Shown here: piece after piece, positions 8,818 through 17,182 of the stretch
How positions within the stretch are numbered: position 1 is the first letter of the stretch
How the letters are laid out: the number at the start of each line of letters is the position of its first letter
NCBI RefSeq assembly: GCF_900176425.1
Contig: NZ_FWXS01000001.1
Span: 248,001-312,000 of the forward strand
Reading direction: 5' to 3'
From: Moheibacter sediminis
GTDB lineage: Bacteria > Bacteroidota > Bacteroidia > Flavobacteriales > Weeksellaceae
Length of the DNA stretch: 64,000 nt
Made by a program: the position numbers and the translations under genes
The notes under the pieces: model-generated
Database searches by the model: none
Told to the model about the DNA's origin: nothing
Seen by the model: only the letters and a program-made list of their open reading frames with translations

Positions 8818-9849
8818 ATGACTTTTAACTCCCTGATATTGATTTGGTTTGACAAAAACAAACGAAATCTGCCCTGGAGACAACACAAAGATCCTTATAA
8901 AATCTGGCTCTCGGAAATCATTCTGCAACAGACTCGTGTGGCTCAGGGAACGGCATATTACCTGCGTTTTGCAGATACTTTCCCTACTGTCAGAGACTTA
9001 GCAAAAGCAGACGAAACAGAAGTTTTAAAACTTTGGCAAGGGCTCGGATATTATTCACGTGCGAGAAATTTACATTTTACCGCAAAACACATTGTCAATG
9101 AATTAAATGGAATTTTTCCTGAAAATTTTAAAGATTTGATGAAATTGAAGGGCGTGGGCGAATATACTGCTGCCGCAATTGCTTCTATTGCGTTTGATGA
9201 AGCCTTACCAGCGATCGACGGAAATGCGTTTCGTTTGTATGCGAGGTATTTCAACATACATGTAGATATTTCTTCTCCACAGGCAAAAAAATATTTTTTT
9301 GAATTAGGGAAGCAGGTTATTGATCCCAATCGTCCAGGAGATTTCAACCAAGCCGTTATGGAAATGGGCGCGACGATTTGCGTTCCCGTCAATCCAAAAT
9401 GTGGCATCTGCCCTGTAAATAATTCCTGTGAAGCAATTGCACAAAAAACAGTTGAACTTCTACCCATAAAATCCAAAAAAGTCAAAGTCAAACAACGCAA
9501 TTTTCATTTTCTGGATATTACGGCCGGAGAAAAATTTCTGATTAAAAAAAGAATTGAAAATGATGTTTGGAAGAATCTCTACAATTTCCCTTTGTTTGAA
9601 ACGGATTCGATTGATCAGCAATTAGAAGAATTAAATTTAAATCTTTCTTTAATTAAAGAGCACGAAGAAAAACACATCCTTACGCACCAGCGTTTGCAAA
9701 TTGTTTTTTGGAAAGCAAATGTGGATGAAGCTGAATTGAAAAATTTAGCTGAAAAATTAGATTCAGAAATAATTTCCCAAAAAGAACTCGAAAAATATCC
9801 GCTTCCGCGACCGATGGAAAAATATTTTTCTAAAAAATATAAGGTTTAA
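8818..9849 (+). CDS. mutY: A/G-specific adenine glycosylase (MutY)
   Basis: Base-excision repair glycosylase that removes adenine opposite 8-oxoguanine; 343 residues. Helix-hairpin-helix LKGVGEYTAAAIASIAF is followed by the catalytic Asp in PAIDGNAFR, and the 4Fe-4S ligands are in the CGICPVNNSCEA region. The C-terminal MutT-like domain that recognises 8-oxoG follows. ATG 8818 is chosen because the conserved start (LIWFDKNKRNLPWR) follows within about 20 residues; the upstream codons of the longer frame fall in the divergent promoter region. ssb follows on the same strand. Confidence 0.95.
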   Translation: MTFNSLILIWFDKNKRNLPWRQHKDPYKIWLSEIILQQTRVAQGTAYYLRFADTFPTVRDLAKADETEVLKLWQGLGYYSRARNLHFTAKHIVNELNGIFPENFKDLMKLKGVGEYTAAAIASIAFDEALPAIDGNAFRLYARYFNIHVDISSPQAKKYFFELGKQVIDPNRPGDFNQAVMEMGATICVPVNPKCGICPVNNSCEAIAQKTVELLPIKSKKVKVKQRNFHFLDITAGEKFLIKKRIENDVWKNLYNFPLFETDSIDQQLEELNLNLSLIKEHEEKHILTHQRLQIVFWKANVDEAELKNLAEKLDSEIISQKELEKYPLPRPMEKYFSKKYKV

Positions 9850-9901
9850 ATTTATTATATTTACAATTGTTAATTATATCATTTTTGATAAAATTTGAGT
9901 T

Positions 9902-10339
9902 ATGAACGGAACAATGAACAAAGTCATATTGATAGGGAATCTGGGTGATGAAGTGAAAATGCACCAGTTTGATGATGCCAATAGCATAGGAAGATTTCCC
10001 GTTGCCACAACCGAATCTTTCACTTCTAAAGAATCAGGAGAAAAGGTTTCACAAACCGAATGGCACAACATTGTCGTGAGAAATAAATTGGCTGAAATCT
10101 GCTCTAAATATGTAAAAAAAGGCGATAAAGTATATATAGAAGGAAGGCTGAAAACCAGAAAATGGCAGGACAATAATAACCAAGACCGTTACACAACTGA
10201 AGTCATCGCAAGTGAAGTTATATTTTTAACGACTAAAGGAAATTCCGGAGGAGAAAATTCTTCTTATTCGCCGCCGTCACAACCTTCGCAGGACATTTCG
10301 CACAGTACGGAAGAACCGAATGATGATTTACCTTTTTAA
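9902..10339 (+). CDS. ssb: Single-stranded DNA-binding protein
   Basis: Homotetrameric SSB of 145 residues. The OB fold covers about residues 1-110 (MNKVILIGNLGDEVKM, then WHNIVVRNKLAEICSKYVKKGDKVYIEGRLKTRKW). It is followed by a short Ser/Pro-rich linker and the acidic tip DDLPF that recruits partner proteins. The ATG at 9902 gives the usual Bacteroidota N-terminus. It protects ssDNA in replication, repair and recombination. gldD follows after 15 bp; the gldE gene that often lies between ssb and gldD is absent. Confidence 0.97.
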   Translation: MNGTMNKVILIGNLGDEVKMHQFDDANSIGRFPVATTESFTSKESGEKVSQTEWHNIVVRNKLAEICSKYVKKGDKVYIEGRLKTRKWQDNNNQDRYTTEVIASEVIFLTTKGNSGGENSSYSPPSQPSQDISHSTEEPNDDLPF

Positions 10340-10354
10340 TTTTTGACAAAACAA

Positions 10355-10915
10355 ATGAAATATTTTTCGGGGTTAATTCTCCTTATAGTTTTAATTGCCT
10401 GTAAAGAAGATTATGGACTGAAACCTGTTGGCCACGTTCGTCTGGAATATCCGGAAGCGATTTATCAAAATTTTGATTCGGATTGTAATTATACTTTTGA
10501 ATTTTCAAATCAAAGCAAACCGATGCAAAAAGGAAAAGAGGCTTGTTGGTATGTTTTGCATTATCCGGGAATGAAAGCCAATATTTATATCACTTATTTT
10601 CCCGTCAACGGCAAAGAAGATTTGGCAATGAAAATCAAAGACAGCGAAAAAGTGGTGCATGAGCAAACTGTAAAAGCGAGTTACATTTCTCCAAGAGAAT
10701 TCATATTTGATGAGAAAAAAGTTTACGGAACTTTGTTTGAACTGGGCGGAGAATCTGCAATCAATATGCAGTTTCATGCTACGGACAGCACGAAAAATCT
10801 GATTTCAGGATCGGTTTATTTTTCTACTCCACCGAAGTATGATTCGTTGCAGCCTGCCATCAATCACATCAAAAAAGACGTTATCCACCTCATCGAAACT
10901 TTGAAGTGGAAATAA
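10355..10915 (+). CDS. gldD: Gliding motility lipoprotein GldD
   Basis: Lipoprotein of 186 residues with a type II signal peptide ending at the lipobox LIAC (Cys about residue 16), then the GldD-type start KPVGHVRLEYPEAIYQNF. GldD is required for gliding and T9SS function in Flavobacterium. ATG 10355 is preferred to a TTG 12 bp upstream because it gives a compact signal peptide. It sits directly downstream of ssb. A GldE homologue (CBS/hemolysin-type membrane protein) is expected next to it in many relatives but is not present here. Confidence 0.88.
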   Translation: MKYFSGLILLIVLIACKEDYGLKPVGHVRLEYPEAIYQNFDSDCNYTFEFSNQSKPMQKGKEACWYVLHYPGMKANIYITYFPVNGKEDLAMKIKDSEKVVHEQTVKASYISPREFIFDEKKVYGTLFELGGESAINMQFHATDSTKNLISGSVYFSTPPKYDSLQPAINHIKKDVIHLIETLKWK

Positions 10916-10985
10916 TCAAAGCATAATGCTAAACTGCCGAAATAACGTATTTTTGCAAATTAATTCTAAGAAAGACATTATATAA

Positions 10986-12323
10986 ATGGACATTTTAATT
11001 CGCTTAGGCCAATTCATCCTGATGATTTCCCTTTTGGTTACACTTCATGAATTAGGTCACTTCATACCTGCAAAATTATTTAAAACCAAAGTTGAAAAAT
11101 TCTACCTTTTCTTCGATCCTTGGTTTTCCTTATTTAAAGTAAAACTCGGAGAAACTGTTTACGGAATTGGTTGGCTGCCGATGGGTGGTTATGTAAAAAT
11201 AGCCGGAATGATCGACGAGAGCATGGATAAGGAACAAATGAAATTGCCGCCTCAACCATGGGAATTTCGCAGTAAACCGGCTTGGCAAAGGCTGGTCATT
11301 ATGTTAGGTGGAGTTACGGTAAACGTGCTTTTGGCTTGGACGATTTTAACTTTTATGTTTACAATTAATGGTCAGAAATACCAATCTGTAACCAAAATTC
11401 AAGAAAATGGATTGATGTTCAGCGAAGTTGGTAAAGAAATCGGATTTCAAGATGGTGATAAAATCATCAGCGTTGACGGAAAACCGCAGGAACAATTCAA
11501 TCGTTTGCTTTTGGACATCATGTTAAGTGATGAAATTTTGGTGGACAGAAAAGGCAAACAAATTAAATTGCACATCCAAGACGAACAAATCAAAAAAATC
11601 ATATCAACTGGGGGTCGCGAAAGTTTCATTTTCTCAAGAATCAGCGGCGTAACGGTTGATTCGGTCGCAACGGCATCAGCCCAAAAAGCAGGTCTTACAA
11701 AAGGAGATAAAATTGTTTCCGTCAATGGAATTGCAATTAATTATTTTGATGAATTAGCTCCGCAATTACAATTGTTAAAAGGAGATACCGTGAGCCTTCA
11801 GGTTAACCGGAACAATAGCATTGCAGATTTGAGGATTCATGTTTCTGATAGTGCAACACTTGGGTTTAGACCTGTAAATCAAGTAAAGGATGATTTTACG
11901 GTCTATAACAAACACGATTTCTTTTCTGCTGTTCCGTTGGCAATCAAAGAATCTTTCATCGGATTAGGTTACAATATCAAGCAATTTAAAATATTAATCA
12001 AGCCCAAAACAGAAGCTTACAAGCAAGCGTCTGGACCTTTGGGTATCGCAAGAAAATTACCGAAAGAATGGGATTGGAATTTCTTCTGGTCATTTTCAGC
12101 GATGTTTTCAATGTGGCTGGCATTCCTAAATGTACTTCCGATTCCGGGCTTAGATGGCGGTCATGCATTGATTACAATCGGAGAAATGATCACCGGAAGA
12201 AAATTAGGAGAAAAATCTATGGGAATTATTCAAACCATCGGGATGATTATCTTATTGAGCATCATGGCTTTAATTTTTGGGAAAGATATTTATGATTTAA
12301 TTATCGATAAATTTGCATTTTAA
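10986..12323 (+). CDS. rseP: RIP metalloprotease RseP (site-2 protease)
   Basis: Membrane-embedded zinc protease of 445 residues that cleaves transmembrane anti-sigma factors and leftover signal peptides. The zinc-binding HELGH is in the first transmembrane helix and the LDGGH motif supplies the third ligand near the C-terminus. Two PDZ domains lie between them (around residues 125-200 and 210-290). The length fits the family. It ends 54 bp before the tRNA-Asn gene. Confidence 0.95.
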   Translation: MDILIRLGQFILMISLLVTLHELGHFIPAKLFKTKVEKFYLFFDPWFSLFKVKLGETVYGIGWLPMGGYVKIAGMIDESMDKEQMKLPPQPWEFRSKPAWQRLVIMLGGVTVNVLLAWTILTFMFTINGQKYQSVTKIQENGLMFSEVGKEIGFQDGDKIISVDGKPQEQFNRLLLDIMLSDEILVDRKGKQIKLHIQDEQIKKIISTGGRESFIFSRISGVTVDSVATASAQKAGLTKGDKIVSVNGIAINYFDELAPQLQLLKGDTVSLQVNRNNSIADLRIHVSDSATLGFRPVNQVKDDFTVYNKHDFFSAVPLAIKESFIGLGYNIKQFKILIKPKTEAYKQASGPLGIARKLPKEWDWNFFWSFSAMFSMWLAFLNVLPIPGLDGGHALITIGEMITGRKLGEKSMGIIQTIGMIILLSIMALIFGKDIYDLIIDKFAF

Positions 12324-12325
12324 AA

Positions 12326-12358
12326 TTTGGTAAATAAGAAAAAAAGTTTCTATATTTG
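12326..12358 (+). promoter_or_regulatory. Bacteroidota-type promoter of tRNA-Asn
   Basis: A TTTG at 12326-12329 and a TATATTTG at 12351-12358, 21 bp apart, fit the Bacteroidota primary sigma consensus (TTTG, about 19-21 bp, TAnnTTTG). The tRNA starts 19 bp downstream. Confidence 0.7.
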
Positions 12359-12377
12359 CCGTCCAATTAAGGAAGAT

Positions 12378-12451
12378 TCCTCCTTAGCTCAGCTGGTTAG
12401 AGCATCTGACTGTTAATCAGAGGGTCCTTGGTTCGAGCCCAAGAGGGGGAG
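12378..12451 (+). tRNA. tRNA-Asn (anticodon GTT), integration target
   Basis: Seventy-four nucleotides with a full cloverleaf: acceptor TCCTCCT pairing with AGGGGGA (one G-T pair), D-arm GCTC..GAGC, anticodon stem TCTGA/TCAGA with loop CTGTTAA (anticodon GTT at 12412-12414), and T-arm CTTGG/CCAAG. The discriminator base is G. The genome continues CAC, so only part of the CCA end is encoded. The 3' part from 12424 onward belongs to the 76-bp repeat shared with 28765-28840, so the present gene is chromosomal in its 5' half and restored by the element in its 3' half. Confidence 0.96.
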
Positions 12452-12499
12452 CACTTAATCAAAGCACTTGCAGAAATGTAGGTGCTTTTTTTGTGGGGT
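12424..12499 (+). repeat. attL: left 76-bp direct repeat
   Basis: Identical base for base to 28765-28840. It starts in the tRNA variable region, covers the T-arm, acceptor 3' strand and the rho-independent terminator, and ends just before the copies diverge (A on the left, T on the right). Confidence 0.95.
12461..12492 (+). terminator. Terminator of tRNA-Asn
   Basis: AAAGCACTT pairs with AGGTGCTTT (one G-T pair, 10-nt loop) followed by a run of T. It lies within the att repeat, so insertion preserved the terminator. Confidence 0.8.
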
Positions 12500-12602
12500 A
12501 AACTCTTTGTGGGAGTCGGTTTGTGAATCATTAACCATAATTCTGTAAATTTCTTCTTATCTCTTTTAAACTTGAATATACTTACTCAAAAGGCATCCTT
12601 TT

Positions 12603-12636
12603 AGGTGTACCATTCCACTCACTCAGGTGTACCATT
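12603..12636 (+). repeat. Two direct copies of a 12-bp site upstream of the integrase
   Basis: AGGTGTACCATT occurs at 12603-12614 and 12625-12636, 22 bp apart (about two helical turns) and ending 17 bp before the integrase ATG. The placement suggests recombinase arm sites or an operator controlling the integrase. Confidence 0.5.
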
Positions 12637-12653
12637 TTCTAAAAACTAAAACA

Positions 12654-13868
12654 ATGAACTTTAATAAAATAATAATACTATTTCTTCTACAGAAGAATAG
12701 AGTAAACAAACAAGGCAATTGTCCTATTAGGTGTAGAATTACACACAATCAAGATAGGAAGGAATTCTCCATAGGATTATTCATCAATCCTAAACATTGG
12801 CACAGTAAGCTACAAAAAGCAAAGCCACCTAACGATGAAAACGATTTTATAAATAATGAACTCAGCCTGATTAAAAATAAAATTAATCAGGCTTTTTTGT
12901 TTCTACAAGTTCAAGAGAATGAGTTTACAGTTGATGATGTTTATGCTCAATATATAGGAAAGCCTATTACCAGGAGGGTTGGAATCATATCCCATTACAG
13001 TGATTTTCTTGAAAAGTACAAAAAGTTGATTGGGATAGAAATCAAGCAAGTAACTTGGAATAAATTCAACTACATTTTAAATGATTTAAATGATTTTCTT
13101 CAGTGGAAGTACAAGCAGAAGGATTTTTACCTGAAAGACTTGGATATGGAGTTTATCATTGAATTTGAGTACTATCTGAAAGTAAATAAGCAACAGAAGC
13201 AAATTACTATTAACAAAGCCCTACAGAGGTTTAAAAAGGTGGTTAAAACTTCTGTGGAAGCTAAAATTATCAGCACATTTCCATTTAATGAACATAAGCC
13301 CAAATCAGTAAAGAATCAGATAGTTTATTTGACTGTGGAGGAATTGGCAAAACTTGAACAACATCAATTTTTTCAAATCAGACTACAGCAAGTTGCTGAT
13401 ATGTTCATATTCTGTTGCTATACTGGTTTAGCATACAATGAAATGGCTCATATACAACTTAAACATATTGTGAAAGGATTTGATGGAAATGATTGGATAA
13501 AAATGGTTAGGGAGAAGACCCAGAGAGAAATTTCTATTCCAATCCTACCTAAAAGTGCTAAAATAATAGAGAAATACCAGGATGTTGATAGTCCTTATAT
13601 ATTTGCGAAAATTAGCAATCAGAAATTTAATTCGTATCTGAAGGAGATTGCTACAATTGTAGGAATAAACAAAAACCTAACTCATCATATTGCAAGGAAA
13701 ACTTTTGCTACTACAGTTTTACTTTACAATGATGTTCCTATGGAGATTGTGTCTGAACTTTTAGGTCATTCTAAAATTACAATAACCCAAGAGCACTATG
13801 GTAAGGTTGTTCAGAAGAAAGTCAGTGAACACATTTTGAAACTTGCAGATAAATTAGATAAAAAATGA
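12654..13868 (+). CDS. Tyrosine recombinase/integrase of the element (IntDOT-like)
   Basis: Site-specific recombinase of 404 residues. The N-terminal arm-binding domain begins like other Bacteroidota integrases (LQKNRVNKQGNCPIRCRIT), the SAM-like core-binding domain lies around residues 95-200, and the catalytic domain is C-terminal. Catalytic positions visible: HHIARKTFATT (His and Arg), LGHSKITITQEHYGKV (His and the nucleophile Tyr), and a Lys in the beta hairpin KTQREISIP. The first catalytic Arg is replaced (TGLAYNEMAHI), as in IntDOT-type enzymes. The ATG at 12654 is preferred to an upstream in-frame GTG lying within the direct repeats. It is the gene nearest attL and presumably excises and integrates the element. 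Confidence 0.93.
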   Translation: MNFNKIIILFLLQKNRVNKQGNCPIRCRITHNQDRKEFSIGLFINPKHWHSKLQKAKPPNDENDFINNELSLIKNKINQAFLFLQVQENEFTVDDVYAQYIGKPITRRVGIISHYSDFLEKYKKLIGIEIKQVTWNKFNYILNDLNDFLQWKYKQKDFYLKDLDMEFIIEFEYYLKVNKQQKQITINKALQRFKKVVKTSVEAKIISTFPFNEHKPKSVKNQIVYLTVEELAKLEQHQFFQIRLQQVADMFIFCCYTGLAYNEMAHIQLKHIVKGFDGNDWIKMVREKTQREISIPILPKSAKIIEKYQDVDSPYIFAKISNQKFNSYLKEIATIVGINKNLTHHIARKTFATTVLLYNDVPMEIVSELLGHSKITITQEHYGKVVQKKVSEHILKLADKLDKK

Positions 13869-13891
13869 GAGGCAAAATACCTCTCATTTTT
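13861..13891. terminator. Bidirectional terminator between integrase and polymerase-like gene
   Basis: AAAAATGAGAGG and CCTCTCATTTTT form a perfect 12-bp stem with a 7-nt loop, overlapping the integrase stop codon and placed between two convergent genes. Confidence 0.85.
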
Positions 13892-13901
13892 ACTATTAGA
13901 T

Positions 13902-15293
13902 TTAAGCAGCTTGTTCCCATCTCTCAAATTTTAATGTGGGTGGAATACCAATTGCATTTAATAAAACATCATATAGAACTTGCTTGACAAATTTCTCATT
14001 ACCTTCAGTAGTTATAATAGCATCATGGAGAGTAAATAGGGGGATCTCTGGTCTTTGTTCAGATATTATTTTACAAGCCTTATGAAGTACTAATTCAGCT
14101 TCTAAGTTCTGAAGAACACAAGCCAATGTTCTATGTTTACTTTGCTTAATAACTCTATATATTTCATATACATCAGGAAAAGAATCTTTGAAAACCTTAA
14201 TTGCTTCATTATATGCAATAGATTGATTAGGACTAAAAAAAGAACTAAAAACAATTTTCTTTACTTGTGCCCTTACATTGCCATCATCTACAATAATATC
14301 TTTTTTCAAAAGCAATTCTCCAAATTCTTCATACAATCTACCAGACTTAACTATATCAATAAATTGATTAACATTTTCGAACCTATGACTATTCTCCACT
14401 TTACTACAAAGTTTTTTGCGCACTTCTATTTTGTTATCAAGGTAATTATTATATAATCGAATTTTGGGCAAAATTGTATTATCCCGGAACTTCTGTTTGT
14501 CAAATAGAACACAGGATAAATAGGGCTGAGAATTTACTATATCCACTGCAACCAGTTTTTGATTATTAAATCTTATAAACTGCCTCAAACTTCCCATAAT
14601 TTGTGTTAAAACCGTGTGATATCTACCTGCTGTTCTATCTTTAACATTTAAAAACTGCAGTCTATGAAGTTTAAAAACAGGAAGATAACGACTATTAAAT
14701 CTCTGTATTGGATTTATTAATTTACCTTTTATAAGTAAAATTTTTAGTCTATCTCTCTTGTCTATTTCATATAGTCTCCATAATTCATTGACAGCACCAG
14801 AAAAATCTATTGTTAAATTGCCTGAAAACCATTTCTGTAAATAGTCTAAATTTCTTTCATCTTCAATTAGACATTTTTCATTAGACAAATCAACATTGAT
14901 GTATTTTAAAAGACTTTTTATGAGCGTGTATTTAGTAATGTAAATTTGTCTTATAGGAGTTTGGTACTCATCTGTAAATTTGAAAGATCTTGATTTTTTA
15001 CCTTGTACATATCGTTTATCTTCATCAAATATTCCATTTGCTACCAAATAGTCAAGGTATTTTCTGTAGTCACGTACCCTTCTTTGTAAGAGAACACTAT
15101 ACAAGGGGACATAATAGTACATTCCTTCATCCTCACTTTTATTTCTACTCGGAATATCATTTATTAAATGTACAATGTAAGCCAATTCATCCTTATGAAA
15201 CTTGAATTGTGGAGGATTCGATTTTACTAACTCATCAATATTAAGGTTTTCTGGAATGTAAAGAGGAAATCTCTTTGGAACAACTTCTAACAT
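13902..15293 (-). CDS. Winged-helix plus PolA/single-subunit-RNAP palm-like protein
   Basis: Protein of 463 residues not recognised as a named family. Residues about 35-115 read like a winged helix (YSVLLQRRVRDYRKYLDYL, then GKKSRSFKFTDEY). Polymerase-A-superfamily signatures follow in the right order: TAGRYH at 221-226 (TxxGR-like), AVDIVNSQPYL with Asp251 and Gln256 (motif A), VRAQVKKIVFSSFF with Arg341 and Lys345/346 (motif B/O-helix), and LFTLHDAIITT with His423-Asp424 (motif C). This suggests a nucleotide polymerase or primase used to copy the element; that role is inference. No exonuclease domain is seen. The unknown gene at 15361-16233 lies just upstream on the same strand. Confidence 0.6.
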   Translation of the reverse strand: MLEVVPKRFPLYIPENLNIDELVKSNPPQFKFHKDELAYIVHLINDIPSRNKSEDEGMYYYVPLYSVLLQRRVRDYRKYLDYLVANGIFDEDKRYVQGKKSRSFKFTDEYQTPIRQIYITKYTLIKSLLKYINVDLSNEKCLIEDERNLDYLQKWFSGNLTIDFSGAVNELWRLYEIDKRDRLKILLIKGKLINPIQRFNSRYLPVFKLHRLQFLNVKDRTAGRYHTVLTQIMGSLRQFIRFNNQKLVAVDIVNSQPYLSCVLFDKQKFRDNTILPKIRLYNNYLDNKIEVRKKLCSKVENSHRFENVNQFIDIVKSGRLYEEFGELLLKKDIIVDDGNVRAQVKKIVFSSFFSPNQSIAYNEAIKVFKDSFPDVYEIYRVIKQSKHRTLACVLQNLEAELVLHKACKIISEQRPEIPLFTLHDAIITTEGNEKFVKQVLYDVLLNAIGIPPTLKFERWEQAA

Positions 15294-15360
15294 AATTTAT
15301 TTTTTATAATTATGTCCCAAAGGAATCCGAAGAAAACCCCTACAATGTTTTACGTAAGCC

Positions 15361-16233
15361 TTACACTAAAAATGTAGGGCTATGCAAATTGTCTATTATG
15401 GTTTGAATATCTACTGGTATTATTGCTGTTGAAGAAGATTTTGATTGCCTGATATTTTTAAGAAGTTCTCCATTATATTCTCGAAAGACATATTCAATAG
15501 CATTATTGTATTCTCTTTCTTTAATTTCAATAATGAAGTTTTCCTCTATCAGATAATCTATAAAAGCAAAAAGGGTAGGTTTTGATGAATGTTTTCTATC
15601 TTTTGTTTTGATAAGCCATTTAACACCATTTAGAACCTCTTTACCCATAAATGCATTGATAAAATCTTCTTCTGAACACTCAATGATTGATTTACTACTA
15701 AGTTGTTGAGACAAGCTTCTCAATGTTTCAATTGCACTTTCTTGACACCCATCTAAATAATCCCATTCAAAAGAAGGAAATTTAGTCACTTCAGTATAGC
15801 CATGACTGGATTTTAAATTAAATCTAATTACTAAATGATTCTTCAATTTAAGTAAAGCCTGTTCAATAATTGGATAAGTTAAATAATACTTTTTTGTTTG
15901 GGTCAATAAAAAATCAATAGTTGCTGTCTGCAGTTTTAAAAACTCCTTTGGAGAAACATTTTGTTTCACAATCTCCAAAACATTTTTATCCAAGTTTTGT
16001 TTAGCATTATAATACTCAGTATTTATTAAGTTGTCGAAATACAAATGAAAACTTAAGTCAGTATCCTCATTCTCTATAATTATACCTCTTTCATAATCAA
16101 ATACACCGTTATTATATTTCAAATTTTCATATTTCTCAATGTATCTATCCATGTAATCTTTTTGTAGGATTTTGTATTTATCACTTTCTAACAAATCTTC
16201 AAAAAACAGTAGTGGGTTGTTTTCAATTTCCAT
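15361..16233 (-). CDS. Hypothetical element protein, possible C-terminal winged helix
   Basis: Acidic protein of 290 residues, not recognised. It has no signal peptide or membrane segment. The N-terminal half is helical and rich in Tyr, Glu and Lys. Residues about 190-250 (GVKWLIKTKDRKHSSKPTLF, then FIDYLIEENFIIEIKERE) resemble the DNA-binding-like tail of other Bacteroidota mobile-element proteins. It is transcribed toward the polymerase-like gene 67 bp away and divergently from the Sak4-like ATPase, so it may be a replication accessory factor or regulator. Confidence 0.5.
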   Translation of the reverse strand: MEIENNPLLFFEDLLESDKYKILQKDYMDRYIEKYENLKYNNGVFDYERGIIIENEDTDLSFHLYFDNLINTEYYNAKQNLDKNVLEIVKQNVSPKEFLKLQTATIDFLLTQTKKYYLTYPIIEQALLKLKNHLVIRFNLKSSHGYTEVTKFPSFEWDYLDGCQESAIETLRSLSQQLSSKSIIECSEEDFINAFMGKEVLNGVKWLIKTKDRKHSSKPTLFAFIDYLIEENFIIEIKEREYNNAIEYVFREYNGELLKNIRQSKSSSTAIIPVDIQTIIDNLHSPTFLV

Positions 16234-16300
16234 ATAGATACACTTAGCATTAAAAATTAAACAATTTCATTTCAAAATTAACCATTAAATATTCAGATTT

Positions 16301-17182
16301 ATGCAACTAAGACAATCAGAAAGAAAAAAAGCCAAGATAAAAATGGCTTTGCAAGGTTCTGCTGGAAGCGGAAAGACTTACAGCAGTTTACTCCTTGCTC
16401 AAGGACTTACAAATGGAAACTTATCTCAAGTAGCCATTATTGATTCAGAAAATGGAAGTGCTGACCTATATGCTCATTTGGGCAATTACAATGTGCTTTC
16501 AATGACACCACCATTCACACCAGAGAAATATGCAGAAGCAATTGATGTTTGTGAGAAGGCAGGAATGCAAGTTATCATCATTGACAGTATTTCCCATAGC
16601 TGGGATGAATTACTGGATTTTCATTCTAAACTTGCAGGAAATAGCTTTACCAATTGGGGAAAAGTGACTCCAAGACAAAAAGCATTTACTGACAAAATTT
16701 TGCAGTGCAATGCTCACGTAATTGCTACTATGCGGACAAAGCAGGATTATGTATTGAATCAAAAAGATGGCAAATACATTCCTGAGAAAGTAGGTTTGAA
16801 AGCAGTTCAGAGAGATGGATTGGATTATGAATTTACACTGGTCTTCGATATTGACATCAAACACTTTGCAGTAAGTTCTAAGGACAGAACAGGATTATTC
16901 ATGGGTAAACCTGAATTTGTGATTAATTCTGGTACTGGTAAAAGAATTTTAGATTGGTGCAATACTGGGTCAAAACCAGGAGAAGATAATATCCTATCCG
17001 AAAATGATATACTTGAAAAAATTCAATCTTGTAATACAGTTTCAGATTTGTTGGATTTGTATAAAAAATTCCCCCAATACCAGGAAGGTTTAAAACCTAT
17101 CTACGAAGCCAGAAAATCCTTTCTTATTCAATTAAGTAATCCTAAAAATTTTAGCACAAATGGACACACTCAAAATCATTAA
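16301..17182 (+). CDS. Sak4-like RecA-fold ATPase
   Basis: P-loop ATPase of 293 residues. Walker A is GSAGSGKT (about residues 19-26) and Walker B is VIIIDSIS, followed by a segment on target processing (WGKVTPRQKAF, then HVIATMRTKQDYV). This fits the Sak4/AAA_24 group of phage and plasmid RecA-like proteins, which work with a single-strand-binding or annealing protein in recombination-dependent replication. The 3' end overlaps the DUF3871 gene by 23 bp, so the two are co-transcribed and translationally linked. Confidence 0.75.
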   Translation: MQLRQSERKKAKIKMALQGSAGSGKTYSSLLLAQGLTNGNLSQVAIIDSENGSADLYAHLGNYNVLSMTPPFTPEKYAEAIDVCEKAGMQVIIIDSISHSWDELLDFHSKLAGNSFTNWGKVTPRQKAFTDKILQCNAHVIATMRTKQDYVLNQKDGKYIPEKVGLKAVQRDGLDYEFTLVFDIDIKHFAVSSKDRTGLFMGKPEFVINSGTGKRILDWCNTGSKPGEDNILSENDILEKIQSCNTVSDLLDLYKKFPQYQEGLKPIYEARKSFLIQLSNPKNFSTNGHTQNH

